The notes under the pieces are model-generated. The model ran no database searches, had not been told where the DNA came from, and was given only the letters and a program-made list of their open reading frames with translations. From contig NZ_AWFD01000012.1 in assembly GCF_000682735.1 (NCBI RefSeq), positions 124,001 to 188,000 of the forward strand: a DNA stretch of 64,000 nucleotides, in the 5' to 3' direction. This DNA comes from Hyphomonas sp. CY54-11-8 (GTDB lineage Bacteria; Pseudomonadota; Alphaproteobacteria; Caulobacterales; Hyphomonadaceae). Position 1 is the stretch's first letter. Every line of letters begins with the position of its first letter. The position numbers and the translations under genes are program-made. Shown here piece after piece: positions 43,461 through 50,903 of this stretch.

Positions 43461-43849
43461 GCTGCGGCTTCCTTGTGTTCTTCCAGATCCACGCCGAAAT
43501 CGTCAGCGCTCGCATATATCAACTCAATCATGTCGCTCATTTCCGCCTTTGAAAGCTGGCTGGAACGATGGCCTTCAGGAAACCAGGATTGCCCGTCCAG
43601 AGTCGGAAGGACGTGGACCTCGTGCCCCAGCTTCTGCATGAAGATGCACTTCCACTGTTCTTTGCTCCACTTCTGTCCACGGAGTTCCGCCTGCTTGGCG
43701 TACTGGGTCAGAAGCACCCACATCAAATCGTTTTGGTCATTGCTCCGCTTGTTCCTCCGCGCGGTCACCACGAAGCCCAAGGGCGCCTTCAGGATGTCCC
43801 TGATAAGCGTCTGGCGTTGGGCCTCGGATGACACGCGGTAGGTGGCCAT
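43457..43849 (-). CDS. NinB-like phage recombination protein
   Basis: A 130-residue protein from the ATG giving [53 protein letters not shown]. That stretch and LRGQKWSKEQWKCIFMQKLGHEVHVLPTLDGQSWFPEGHRSSQLSKAEMSDMIELIYA are the NinB (Orf) signature. NinB helps strand invasion by binding SSB-coated DNA. It follows RecT in the operon, which is consistent. Confidence 0.88.
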   Translation of the reverse strand: MATYRVSSEAQRQTLIRDILKAPLGFVVTARRNKRSNDQNDLMWVLLTQYAKQAELRGQKWSKEQWKCIFMQKLGHEVHVLPTLDGQSWFPEGHRSSQLSKAEMSDMIELIYASADDFGVDLEEHKEAAA

Positions 43850-44538
43850 CAGACCAGCGTATCCGTTTCGACAACTTCGATGCCAGGAATTGCGACCTGT
43901 GCACCCTTGGCCGCGCGAATGTCCGCATTCGCCAGACGCTCGCAAAGCTCAATCACTTCCGGCCGGCTCATGTAGTGCGTGACCAGCATTGTGGCGTTGG
44001 TGATCTTGGCTTTCCGGACAGTGCGAAGGCCGCTTGCCCGGAAACCCTCAGAGCCCTTGACGTTGCCAGCCTGCTTTTCTTCCGCGGCTACCAGCTTGGC
44101 TTCGTTCTCAGCGGCTTTCGCGGCGGCCGCGGCGTCTTCGGCCAGCAGGGCGTCGTTTTGCAGCCTGCGGGCTTTCTCCGCCTCTTCAGCGGCCTTGCGC
44201 TCTGCCTCGCGCCGGGCTTCCTCCGCCTTGCGCTTCTGCTCTACGACAAAGGCTGTCAGGGCTTTCTCGACGGCGGCAACCGCTTTCTTGGCAGCGTCTA
44301 CCAGCGGATTGTAGGTGCCGTCGATCTGGCGCCCGGCGTCGAGATGCGGCTGCTTCTCTTCCTTGCGCTTGTCATCAATGTCCTTGGCCAGTTTTTTGGC
44401 CAGCTTGATAAGGTCGCTTGCCTCTCCGGCATTAGCATCAGTAACTTCACCGAATGCCTCAGCGCGGGCTTTCAGGCTGTCGATTTCCTCCGCAAAGAGT
44501 TCGGCGGCGGGCGGCGGGTTGTTATGCAGCATTGTCAT
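43849..44538 (-). CDS. Coiled-coil phage protein next to RecT
   Basis: From the ATG giving [29 protein letters not shown] the protein is 229 residues. A long Ala/Glu/Lys coiled coil spans about 45-165 ([26 protein letters not shown]). A globular end ([52 protein letters not shown]) carries the substrate part. Proteins of this type commonly accompany RecT/Bet. No YqaJ or RecE exonuclease is seen nearby. Confidence 0.7.
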   Translation of the reverse strand: MTMLHNNPPPAAELFAEEIDSLKARAEAFGEVTDANAGEASDLIKLAKKLAKDIDDKRKEEKQPHLDAGRQIDGTYNPLVDAAKKAVAAVEKALTAFVVEQKRKAEEARREAERKAAEEAEKARRLQNDALLAEDAAAAAKAAENEAKLVAAEEKQAGNVKGSEGFRASGLRTVRKAKITNATMLVTHYMSRPEVIELCERLANADIRAAKGAQVAIPGIEVVETDTLV

Positions 44539-45418
44539 GGGGCAGTCCTGTTTCGAGTTCTTGTTGTTCGCGGGCGGCTTCTTGTTCATCGTGGATGAAA
44601 GCCGTCAGCAGTTCGGAGTATTCGTTCTTGATCCCGCGATACCAGTCTTCTGGTAGCGCACGCAGGCGGGTGGCGTTTCCAGAGCCCCAGGCCTGAAGCT
44701 CAGCGGCAGACTCGCAATCCCGCATCTGCTTTTGCAGTTCAGCGTACAGATCACGGGACGCACCCTTTGTTGCCGGGGCCTTCTGTTCAGCTTCGACAAT
44801 GGTTTCATCGTGTGTGACTTGCTGTGCCGGTTCCTCTGGCTGCGTTGCCTGACCCATTTCGTCAGCCGTGTAGAGCCCGGACAATTCCTGTGGGAAGGCC
44901 TTGCGGAGTGCGAGGCTTTCGGCGCACTTGGCAATCATGACGTCTCCCATCTTGGCCCACATCATTGTCAGCCCGCCATCTTTCTTGGTCTGGGCATAGG
45001 CATCGAAGCGCGCAACGCCCCAGCAGGGTTCGTTGAAGTCCGAGCGCATGACGCCAACCTTGGCAGCCACAGGCGGCTTCGATGAAAGCCACACGTCTTT
45101 CCAGACGCCATCATCGCCAGCCCAGTACGGGCCAACCTGGCCGGCATACTTTCCAGATCGCTCAGCAATCAGACGAAAGCCGTCGATGCTGAGTTGCACG
45201 CTCATGACTTCACGCTTTACCGAGCTGTCCCAGCGCTTCACCGCGTAGATCTGGCGAGCGAATGGGTCCAGTCCGGTGCGGTTGCACTGACTGATGAACA
45301 GCTGTAGTTCATCGTCTGTCGCGCCTTTCGCAATCGTGCGCTTGATTAGGTCAATCTGGTCACCTGCCAGCATTGGCGCGCGGTGCTCAGTCGTTGCGAT
45401 TTGGTAGCCGTCAGCCAT
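44522..45418 (-). CDS. RecT/Bet-family ssDNA annealing recombinase
   Basis: The 298-residue protein has the Bet pattern: [76 protein letters not shown], then [36 protein letters not shown]. It anneals complementary ssDNA during phage recombination and replication. The C-terminal third is a Gln/Glu-rich linker and helix. The start overlaps the small gene at 45411. Confidence 0.92.
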   Translation of the reverse strand: MADGYQIATTEHRAPMLAGDQIDLIKRTIAKGATDDELQLFISQCNRTGLDPFARQIYAVKRWDSSVKREVMSVQLSIDGFRLIAERSGKYAGQVGPYWAGDDGVWKDVWLSSKPPVAAKVGVMRSDFNEPCWGVARFDAYAQTKKDGGLTMMWAKMGDVMIAKCAESLALRKAFPQELSGLYTADEMGQATQPEEPAQQVTHDETIVEAEQKAPATKGASRDLYAELQKQMRDCESAAELQAWGSGNATRLRALPEDWYRGIKNEYSELLTAFIHDEQEAAREQQELETGLPHDNAA

Positions 45419-45584
45419 TGTCGTCGTCTCCGTTGGGTGGTGTTTCTTCAGGCAGGAGCATCTCGAAGGCGTTGAGCCACTTCACGAACTCTGCAATATC
45501 CGACCGACTACAGAGCGTTACGTTGACCTCAATTCTGCCTCCGCGCTTCTCGATATATCCTTTGAATGCAGGGCGTGGGTCCAT
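45411..45584 (-). CDS. Small phage protein (57 residues) before RecT
   Basis: [19 protein letters not shown], then [33 protein letters not shown]. Start and stop overlap the neighbours (ATGTGATGG upstream, ATGGCTGA at recT), which supports it as a real coupled gene. A short beta-alpha domain; unknown function. Confidence 0.6.
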   Translation of the reverse strand: MDPRPAFKGYIEKRGGRIEVNVTLCSRSDIAEFVKWLNAFEMLLPEETPPNGDDDNG

Positions 45585-45766
45585 CACATCGTCTCCTTGC
45601 TTGCCATCCAGCTATCCCTTGCCATCCTTGCGAGCCTTCTATGCTCCGGCATGGCAGCTAAGCGCTTTGCTTCAGGGGCTTTCTCAAGAAGGCGTGCTGA
45701 AGCTTTTGTTGCGCCTGAGAGGCGGGCGGCGGTGTTGCGGTGAATTGCGTGCTCAAGATCAAACAT
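45584..45766 (-). CDS. Small basic phage protein
   Basis: Sixty residues (MFDLEHAIHRNTAARLSGATKASARLL, then EHRRLARMARDSWMASKETM), helical and basic, with GGAGAC upstream of the ATG. Its stop overlaps the start of the 57-residue gene. Function unknown. Confidence 0.55.
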   Translation of the reverse strand: MFDLEHAIHRNTAARLSGATKASARLLEKAPEAKRLAAMPEHRRLARMARDSWMASKETM

Positions 45767-46118
45767 TGGCTGTCTCCGTATCCGGAATGTGGTACCGCTC
45801 TACAGCTTCATGAATTGTCGGGTGGCGCTCGTGCATCTTACCTTCGCGCTTGTGGCGCTTGTGTAGGATCATCCGGAATCGACCCGGATTGCAGCTTGCG
45901 ATTTCAAGGCGAATGCACCTATCATGAGCCATGATGACGGCGCGGGTCAGGTAGTCGAAATCGAACGTTGCCATGCGTCTTCCGGGTTCGGCATACGCGA
46001 TGCCTTCCCCGAACGGCTTGATTGGTCCGTAGATGTGATGAAATCCACGAAACAGGTCTGCGAGCATTTCCACGCATTCCCACTGATCGTCTGTCATCCA
46101 ATCTTTGCGGTGTGACAT
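45759..46118 (-). CDS. Hypothetical phage protein
   Basis: A 119-residue protein rich in aromatic residues and His (DWMTDDQWECVEMLADLFRGFHHIYGPIKPFGEGIAY, HDRCIRLEIASCNPGRFRMILHKRHKREGKMHERHPTIHEAV). GGAGAG precedes the ATG. The pattern is shared with small phage proteins of unknown role. Confidence 0.62.
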   Translation of the reverse strand: MSHRKDWMTDDQWECVEMLADLFRGFHHIYGPIKPFGEGIAYAEPGRRMATFDFDYLTRAVIMAHDRCIRLEIASCNPGRFRMILHKRHKREGKMHERHPTIHEAVERYHIPDTETANV

Positions 46119-46121
46119 CTC

Positions 46122-46619
46122 TCACTCTCCATCCAGCGCATCGCCCCGAAGGACAGATGCTTTCGGTTCATCGGCAACACGGCAGTAGAGGACAGCTTGA
46201 AAGAGCGTCACCCTGTCGTTCCGTGACTTGAGGGACATGCGCTTGGCGGCTTCGTTCGCCACAAGGAAGCGCTTCACAAACTCGATTTCATCCGTTGCAA
46301 TGAAGTTCACAAATCCTAGCCGCCAGCTATTGAAGCGGCCTTCAGATGGATCGTAGTGTGCGCCGCCTAAAAGCAGGTCATACCCGAGCTTACCAAACAC
46401 ATCCGGAATCCGATCTTTCGACAGGACCAGAAAGTCGTAATCGCTGTCGTGTTGCGCGGCTCCGTCGATGGTACGAGAGCCAACCGGCCACAGATACCCG
46501 CCTGCATTCTTGATTGCTTCGTAGTGCTCAACTGGTATGATTTCCGGGCGCTCGATAAGCGGCTTCGGGTATTCAGCAAGCTGACTCTCAATCGTAAACG
46601 GGGTCAGTGTTTTAAGCAT
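46122..46619 (-). CDS. Nucleotidyltransferase-like phage protein
   Basis: From the ATG with GGAGAAT upstream the protein is 165 residues. It contains WPVGSRTIDGAAQHDSDYDFLVLSKDRI near residue 35, matching the Pol-beta-type nucleotidyltransferase motif GS-x(7-12)-DxD. A third acidic strand candidate is FNSWRLGFVNFIATDEIEFVKRF. Such minimal NTases include MNT toxins/antitoxins and RNA- or protein-modifying enzymes. It sits among small early genes with no HEPN partner visible. The target is unknown. Confidence 0.7.
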   Translation of the reverse strand: MLKTLTPFTIESQLAEYPKPLIERPEIIPVEHYEAIKNAGGYLWPVGSRTIDGAAQHDSDYDFLVLSKDRIPDVFGKLGYDLLLGGAHYDPSEGRFNSWRLGFVNFIATDEIEFVKRFLVANEAAKRMSLKSRNDRVTLFQAVLYCRVADEPKASVLRGDALDGE

Positions 46620-46620
46620 C

Positions 46621-46818
46621 TTAATTCTCCGTTTCCGCATTGCCCCGAAGGACTCTTGCTGCGCACTCCAGTTGCTGGTCTTCCCGTGCTTTCATTGCGC
46701 GATATCGTGCGAACTCGTTGTTCCTGAACCAGAGGGCCTGTATGTCCTCGCGGATTTCAGCGATCTTGGATTCCAGGCGCTCGCGTTCGTGCTCTTGGGT
46801 GATCGGGCCGTAGGTCAT
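46621..46818 (-). CDS. Small coiled-coil phage protein
   Basis: Sixty-five residues (QEHERERLESKIAEIREDIQALWFRNNEFARYRAMKAREDQQLECAARVL), essentially one long helix. Overlaps the upstream gene by 4 bp. Function unknown. Confidence 0.58.
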   Translation of the reverse strand: MTYGPITQEHERERLESKIAEIREDIQALWFRNNEFARYRAMKAREDQQLECAARVLRGNAETEN

Positions 46819-47228
46819 GGCTTGGCCTCCAGACGGGAGGACAACAGCGGGTGCTCGTCCAGCTCACCATAGGCAATCTCGTCTTCGGAAAAGAACGACC
46901 GCAGATCATCGAAGGCGCGAGCAAACTCTTCGGGAGAGCAGGGGGCGCCAAAGTCCAGTTTGCGGACAACCTTCAGAAGCGAAGGCCTGATCCGCTCCAG
47001 CGCTTCCACAAGCGCAACAATGTCTTCCGCGTGGTTCAGCAGATAGGCGATAAGCTCCGCCACGTTCTCCTGAAGCGGCCAGCCCTTGTGCATCGGATCA
47101 GTTTCAGCGACCCAGAAGCCAGTCTCTGTCACGATCCGTGTTGGATGCTTTGCGCTGACATGGAAGTTCGTCGGGTTTGACGCGCTACCAACCAGCTCTT
47201 TCAGTGTGTCTGTGAATGAGTCAGTCAT
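46815..47228 (-). CDS. Hypothetical phage protein
   Basis: From the ATG giving MTDSFTDTLKELVGSASNPTNFHV the protein is 137 residues. The middle reads FWVAETDPMHKGWPLQENVAELIAYLLNHAEDIVALVEALE, a helix common in phage-encoded small proteins. A longer upstream frame is not supported by a ribosome binding site. Confidence 0.6.
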   Translation of the reverse strand: MTDSFTDTLKELVGSASNPTNFHVSAKHPTRIVTETGFWVAETDPMHKGWPLQENVAELIAYLLNHAEDIVALVEALERIRPSLLKVVRKLDFGAPCSPEEFARAFDDLRSFFSEDEIAYGELDEHPLLSSRLEAKP

Positions 47229-47430
47229 CAGACGGCTCCCAGTAAAAGTCGCGCTTTCCGGCAGGCTTAATCCCGAACCGGTCACCATTGACGATCGCGA
47301 CAAATGCAAAATCCTTTGGCGGACCCTTGCTGGACGGGTAAGGACCATTACTGGGGTAGGCCATGTACGGCTCCCAGAATCCCGATGAGCTGCCAAAAGC
47401 CAGAACGGTGATGCCTTTTGCGCCGATCAT
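47221..47430 (-). CDS. Small hypothetical phage protein
   Basis: Sixty-nine residues rich in Gly, Pro and aromatics (SSGFWEPYMAYPSNGPYPSSKGPPKDFAFVAIVNGDRFG). Overlaps its neighbours by 8 and 4 bp. No family recognised. Confidence 0.52.
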   Translation of the reverse strand: MIGAKGITVLAFGSSSGFWEPYMAYPSNGPYPSSKGPPKDFAFVAIVNGDRFGIKPAGKRDFYWEPSDD

Positions 47431-47681
47431 GCTGCGACCCTCACAGCCTTAACGTCCGCATACAGGTCACAAGAGAACCGGATGCCCCGTTCCACCTCCT
47501 CATAATGGGTCTCTGAAACGTCCAGACGATCCCACAGGCTTTCAGTGATAGACTCTGCCAGCAGGAGAACCTCGTCACGGTCAGGCTTGCCGAAGCTCAC
47601 CTCCATTGCGGCAAGCGTCATGGAGAGGACTTCGCCAATCCGGACGCCGTGATCAAAGCAGCTGCTTTTATCGGAGATCAT
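47427..47681 (-). CDS. Small acidic phage protein
   Basis: Eighty-four residues, helical and acidic (GVRIGEVLSMTLAAMEVSFGKPDRDEVLLLAESITESLWDRLDVSETHYEEVERGIRF). Translationally overlapped on both sides. Function unknown. Confidence 0.58.
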   Translation of the reverse strand: MISDKSSCFDHGVRIGEVLSMTLAAMEVSFGKPDRDEVLLLAESITESLWDRLDVSETHYEEVERGIRFSCDLYADVKAVRVAA

Positions 47682-47854
47682 GCTGCGGCCTCCTCAAAAA
47701 GCTGTTCGATGAGGTCCAGAACTGCGGCCTCTTCGGTCGGTCCAGTTCCAATCGGATGACCGGGCTCGTAGCCGTCCTCCGTTGCTTGCCAGTCCATGCT
47801 GCGAAGCGGGATCGGCGGGCAGACGTTTTCTGTGTGGATGATGAGCTTGCGCAT
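47678..47854 (-). CDS. Small phage protein (58 residues)
   Basis: MRKLIIHTENVCPPIPLRSM, then DWQATEDGYEPGHPIGTGPTEEAAVLDLIEQLFEEAAA. The pattern aromatic-DGxEPG-P-G-GxTExEAVxDLIE is common in small phage proteins of unknown role. Stop and start overlap both neighbours, which supports expression. Confidence 0.65.
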   Translation of the reverse strand: MRKLIIHTENVCPPIPLRSMDWQATEDGYEPGHPIGTGPTEEAAVLDLIEQLFEEAAA

Positions 47855-48135
47855 TATGCAGCCACCTCGACTTCGAGCGTGGCGGCGCGTGCGCGGGCTA
47901 CCAGTTCAGCGGCACGGACCGGATCATCACCGATCCGATGCATGCTTTCTTCGCCGTAATAGAAGCCCGTGTCGCTGTCCCGAAACATATCGAACAGGGC
48001 CCATGCGCGGGCGGCGTCGATGCCGAAGAGGTTTACGTGGTCACCGTTTGCGACCAGCACAATCGACATGTTGTTGAGCGGTTGAAACAACTCGACCGCG
48101 ATATTGCCGTGGGTGTGAATTGCAATGTCTGCCAT
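47854..48135 (-). CDS. First gene of the leftward early operon, unknown function
   Basis: A 93-residue protein (MADIAIHTHGNIAVELFQPL, then NNMSIVLVANGDHVNLFGIDAARAWALFDMFRDSDTG). It is the first gene after operators O1 and O2 and starts the chain of about 22 overlapping genes down to the integrase. A beta-rich N-terminal half and helical end; no family recognised. Confidence 0.62.
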   Translation of the reverse strand: MADIAIHTHGNIAVELFQPLNNMSIVLVANGDHVNLFGIDAARAWALFDMFRDSDTGFYYGEESMHRIGDDPVRAAELVARARAATLEVEVAA

Positions 48136-48162
48136 CTGTCAGCCCTTTCTGCTATGAGCCCA

Positions 48163-48214
48163 TTATGCGCATCGCATAAATCAATGCAAGGGAAAAGTTA
48201 TGCAACGGGCATAA
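48163..48214. promoter_or_regulatory. Operators O1 and O2 of the leftward early promoter
   Basis: O1 (48163-48179) is TTATGCGCATCGCATAA, a perfect 7-bp inverted repeat with 3-bp spacer. O2 (48198-48214) is TTATGCAACGGGCATAA, a slightly decayed copy 35 bp away. They lie between the divergent genes at 48135 and 48257 and match O3/O4 by the repressor gene, so both early promoters would share one repressor. Confidence 0.75.
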
Positions 48215-48256
48215 TTATTTTCCGTAAGCTCTACCCAGCCACGAAAGGAGACCACT

Positions 48257-48622
48257 ATGAGGGGAATGATTCTGGCTGGGGCTGTGTTGGCTCTGGGACT
48301 ACCGGCGAGCGCGCAATGCTATGGAACAGATACGTTCAAGACCTGCAGGGATTCAGCCGGCAATACCTACACGGTGAACAAGTTTGGCAACACGACCATG
48401 ATGCAGGGGCGCAACGCCAAGACTGGCTCTACATGGACGCAGAACAGTCAGACCTATGGAAACACCACGAACACGCAGGGCAGGGCGTCTAACGGCCAAT
48501 CCTGGAACATGCAGCAGCAGACGTATGGCAATACGACCATAACGACTGGCAGGGACAGTAACGGGAAGCCGTTCAGCTACACGCAGACAAACCCCTACGT
48601 GAACCCTTACGATCCGAACTAG
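48257..48622 (+). CDS. Secreted protein with three YGNTT-type repeats (possible lysogenic-conversion gene)
   Basis: A 121-residue protein with a signal peptide (residues 1-20, cleavage after ASA). The mature part has three tandem units of about 23 residues beginning FGNTTMMQGR, YGNTTNTQGR and YGNTTITTGR and ending in Gln-Thr or similar. Regular Asn/Thr/Gly repeats suggest a small beta-solenoid or adhesive fold. AGGAG precedes the ATG. It reads opposite to its surroundings and its stop overlaps the repressor stop in CTAG. A surface or periplasmic conversion function is inference. Confidence 0.72.
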   Translation: MRGMILAGAVLALGLPASAQCYGTDTFKTCRDSAGNTYTVNKFGNTTMMQGRNAKTGSTWTQNSQTYGNTTNTQGRASNGQSWNMQQQTYGNTTITTGRDSNGKPFSYTQTNPYVNPYDPN

Positions 48623-48930
48623 CCTTTCTTGGCGAGGCCGCGCAGCATGTTCAGTGCGGCCTGCCTATCCCTTTCGGGAATCCGGGACCAGATGTCGATG
48701 ACTTCAGCGCGCTCGCCCTTGGCGGGCGTTTTTCCGTTCATGAGCCACATCACGTCCACGCTATAGTTCTTGGCGTAGCGTTCAGCCTCATCAAAATCGA
48801 ATTCCCGTGAGCCGTTCTCGTGGCCCGCATATGTCGGGTACTTGTAGCCGAAAGCATCGCACGCGGCCCTGACGGTCGTGTAGCCCGCATCCATCCGGGC
48901 CTTTTTCAGTCTGTCGCCACGCGTCTCCAT
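48619..48930 (-). CDS. XRE-family prophage repressor (CI-like, without peptidase domain)
   Basis: The 103-residue protein has a Cro/CI-type HTH at residues 5-62 (RLKKARMDAGYTTVRAACDAFGYKYPTYAGHENGSREFDFDEAERYAKNYSVDVMWLMNG) and a short helical tail (RIPERDRQAALNMLRGLAKKG). There is no S24 autoproteolytic domain, so induction cannot work by RecA-stimulated self-cleavage of this protein. Operators O3/O4 lie just upstream and O1/O2 at the other early promoter. Divergent from the Cro-like gene, the classic immunity layout. Confidence 0.85.
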   Translation of the reverse strand: METRGDRLKKARMDAGYTTVRAACDAFGYKYPTYAGHENGSREFDFDEAERYAKNYSVDVMWLMNGKTPAKGERAEVIDIWSRIPERDRQAALNMLRGLAKKG

Positions 48931-48954
48931 AGTCCGGCAAGCTACTTTGAAAAG

Positions 48955-48996
48955 TTATGCGCGGGGCATTGACACCGTTTTATGCGCAACGCATAA
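48955..48996. promoter_or_regulatory. Operators O3 and O4 between repressor and Cro-like gene
   Basis: O4 (48980-48996) is TTATGCGCAACGCATAA, perfect 7-bp arms with 3-bp spacer. O3 (48955-48971) is TTATGCGCGGGGCATTG, a weaker copy 25 bp away. Together with O1/O2 they define the consensus TTATGCG-N3-CGCATAA. Confidence 0.75.
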
Positions 48997-49004
48997 TCCC
49001 TCCC

Positions 49005-49265
49005 ATGATCAGGATACACGACATTTTTGATCGCTTGGGGGGAATCTCCTCAGTTCGCGACATCATTCAGTCCCGAGGTGAGGATGTGCCTTACCAGACG
49101 GTCGCTTCGTGGCGTAGCCGCAACGGCTACATTCCGCAACACTATCACCCGTCTATCGTGCAACATGCACAGCAGAACGGCATTGATGTTACCTACGAGC
49201 TTCTTGCAAAGGCAGCCGAGAATGAGCGCAAGCTGAAAGCGGCTGGCGGAAAGGCGGTGGCCTAG
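49005..49265 (+). CDS. Cro/YdaS-like regulator
   Basis: The 86-residue protein begins MIRIHDIFDRLGGISSVRDIIQSRGEDVPYQTVASWRSRNGYIPQHYHPSIVQHA, a short HTH of the YdaS/Cro type. It starts 9 bp after operator O4, so its promoter is overlapped by the operators. It is the first gene of the rightward early region and probably turns off the repressor. Confidence 0.8.
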   Translation: MIRIHDIFDRLGGISSVRDIIQSRGEDVPYQTVASWRSRNGYIPQHYHPSIVQHAQQNGIDVTYELLAKAAENERKLKAAGGKAVA

Positions 49266-49268
49266 ATG

Positions 49269-49511
49269 CTACCCCGCGCCCCGCTTCATAGCCCTGACGT
49301 TCTGTTCCGCCTGCATGGCCTCCCATTCCATGTAAGCAGCGAGCAGGGCTTTGCCATGAGCGAGGGCGCAGTGTGGTGTGAGGAGACATCGCTCCCCGGT
49401 TCGGACGAGACTGCATCCATCGACACCGTAAGTTTTGAGCCAAGCCCAGATGCCGTCGTTCCTGACTTCAATATCGGGCGGAATGTCAAACAGTCTGTCA
49501 ACCAGATTCAT
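49269..49511 (-). CDS. Small phage protein reading against the rightward operon
   Basis: An 80-residue protein starting MNLVDRLFDIPPDIEVRNDGIWAWLKTYGVDGCSLVRTGERCLLTPHCALAHGKALLAAYMEWEAMQ. GGGGAGAC lies 6 bp before the ATG. It is convergent with the Cro-like gene, which is unusual for this region. Function unknown. Confidence 0.55.
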   Translation of the reverse strand: MNLVDRLFDIPPDIEVRNDGIWAWLKTYGVDGCSLVRTGERCLLTPHCALAHGKALLAAYMEWEAMQAEQNVRAMKRGAG

Positions 49512-49701
49512 GGCGTCTCCCCATCCTCAAATGTTCTTATTATGTTCTCCCGTTCTTGTGTGCAGGAGAATGCCGAAATTGGCAATAGTGCCCCCCCAAG
49601 GGGCTGTGGATACCGCAACGTTAACCACGCCGGAATCCGCGTGCAAGTGGAATCATTTTTCCCGCAAACTGTAGCGGCGACTCCACAACACGGGGTGCGC
49701 G

Positions 49702-49992
49702 ATGACTGACGGTCAGAACAATCTCCACACAAGACCCCGTAGCGAACGCGCTTCGTTGACGACCTCGCCCCCGGCTGGGAGTGGCCCAGAGGGTATCACT
49801 GGCGAAGGTTGGAGAGGCGTTATTAGGGAGAATGGCGGGCTCCGGCTTCCCGCCAACTTGTCTGGGCAGGTGAGGACCACGATGGATTCCACCCAGTGCC
49901 CTGTGGCTGCAGCGCAGAGGCTAGGAACGGCGGACGGGTCAGGTGATGGCTCGTCCGTGCGTACCGAAAGCGTAGGGCCGTACAATGACTGA
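49702..49992 (+). CDS. Low-complexity phage protein, uncertain
   Basis: A 96-residue frame rich in Ser, Gly, Thr and Arg, starting MTDGQNNLHTRPRSERAS. Its stop overlaps the next gene by 8 bp, which supports it; the composition and lack of hydrophobic core weaken it. Its first 15 bases (ATGACTGACGGTCAG) are repeated exactly at the start of the next gene. Confidence 0.4.
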   Translation: MTDGQNNLHTRPRSERASLTTSPPAGSGPEGITGEGWRGVIRENGGLRLPANLSGQVRTTMDSTQCPVAAAQRLGTADGSGDGSSVRTESVGPYND

Positions 49993-50137
49993 CGGTCAGC
50001 AAGCCCCCAGCGAGTTCGCCACATACGGCTTCAATCTCTGCGGCCTCGTCATTGCGGGCGCTCTGGTCATTGGCGTGCCTCTGGTCGCGTTCTGCATCGG
50101 GGCTGTGTTTGGCTTCATCGCGGCGCAGGTGGGGTAG
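49985..50137 (+). CDS. Small single-helix membrane protein
   Basis: Fifty residues: MTDGQQAPSEFATYGFNLCG followed by LVIAGALVIGVPLVAFCIGAVFGFIAAQVG, one long hydrophobic helix (about 19-48). The methyltransferase gene starts 5 bp later. Role unknown; early position argues against a holin. Confidence 0.55.
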   Translation: MTDGQQAPSEFATYGFNLCGLVIAGALVIGVPLVAFCIGAVFGFIAAQVG

Positions 50138-50141
50138 GGCG

Positions 50142-50903
50142 ATGGGCGAGGGGCTTTCAATCCTTGATCTGTTTTCCGGCGCGGGCGGGCTTGGCTATGG
50201 CCTGGAGCAATCCGGCGTAGGCCATGTTGTCGCTCATTGCGAAATTGACCCGCACAACCAGCGCATTCTGAAAGCGCGCCATCCGGAGGCTTACATTCAT
50301 GACGATGTGCGCACGCTCACTGCCGCTGTTCTCCACGAGCGCGGAATCTATCCAGACGCCATCGCGGCCGGCTTTCCCTGTCAGGACGCCAGTATCGCAA
50401 ACCAATCTGGGCAGGGCACTCTTGGAGAGCGAACGGGCCTGTTTGTCCACGTCGTTCGTCTTGCACGCGACTTGGGATGCAAGGTCATCTTCATGGAAAA
50501 CGTCCCAGAGCTGCTTAATCGCGGGTTCGGAGACGTTCTCGGAGCGCTGGCCGAAATCCGGTTCGATGCGGAATGGGAAGTCATATCAGCGTCAGCCATG
50601 GGCGCGCCTCACAAGCGGGAACGGCTCTATATTGTGGCCTACCCCAGCGGCCAGGGATGGCAAGGATCTGAGCCGGACAACAGCATATTTGGCCGCGCGT
50701 TCAAGGCATTCCCCGAGTATGGCCACACAGCTTTTGATGCTTGGGGTTACCTGGACGCAAGTGTCGAGCTGGTACGAGATTGCGATGGGCTATCCGTTGG
50801 GATGGAGCGTCGGCGTCTATACGCGCTAGGTAACGCCGTAGTCCCTCAGATCCCAGAACTCTTAGGCCGCGCCTACCTCTCCGCAATCGGGGAGGCTGCT
50901 TGA
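50142..50903 (+). CDS. DNA (cytosine-5)-methyltransferase
   Basis: The 253-residue protein starts at ATG (MGEGLSILDLFSGAGGLGYGLEQSG, SAM motif I). It has AGFPCQDASIANQSG (motif IV with the catalytic Cys), FMENVPELL (ENV motif VI), APHKRERLYIVAYP (motif VIII QRR-like) and YALGNAVVPQIPELLGRAYL (motifs IX-X). All catalytic motifs are present, but the target-recognition region is very short, so sequence specificity may be low or unusual. No cognate restriction enzyme adjoins; it probably protects phage DNA from host restriction. Confidence 0.92.
   Translation: MGEGLSILDLFSGAGGLGYGLEQSGVGHVVAHCEIDPHNQRILKARHPEAYIHDDVRTLTAAVLHERGIYPDAIAAGFPCQDASIANQSGQGTLGERTGLFVHVVRLARDLGCKVIFMENVPELLNRGFGDVLGALAEIRFDAEWEVISASAMGAPHKRERLYIVAYPSGQGWQGSEPDNSIFGRAFKAFPEYGHTAFDAWGYLDASVELVRDCDGLSVGMERRRLYALGNAVVPQIPELLGRAYLSAIGEAA

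Noticed and set aside
49570..49674. 34-codon plus-strand frame (MPKLAIVPP...)
   Set aside because: The AGGAG is only one or two bases from the ATG, too close for initiation, and the product has no features.
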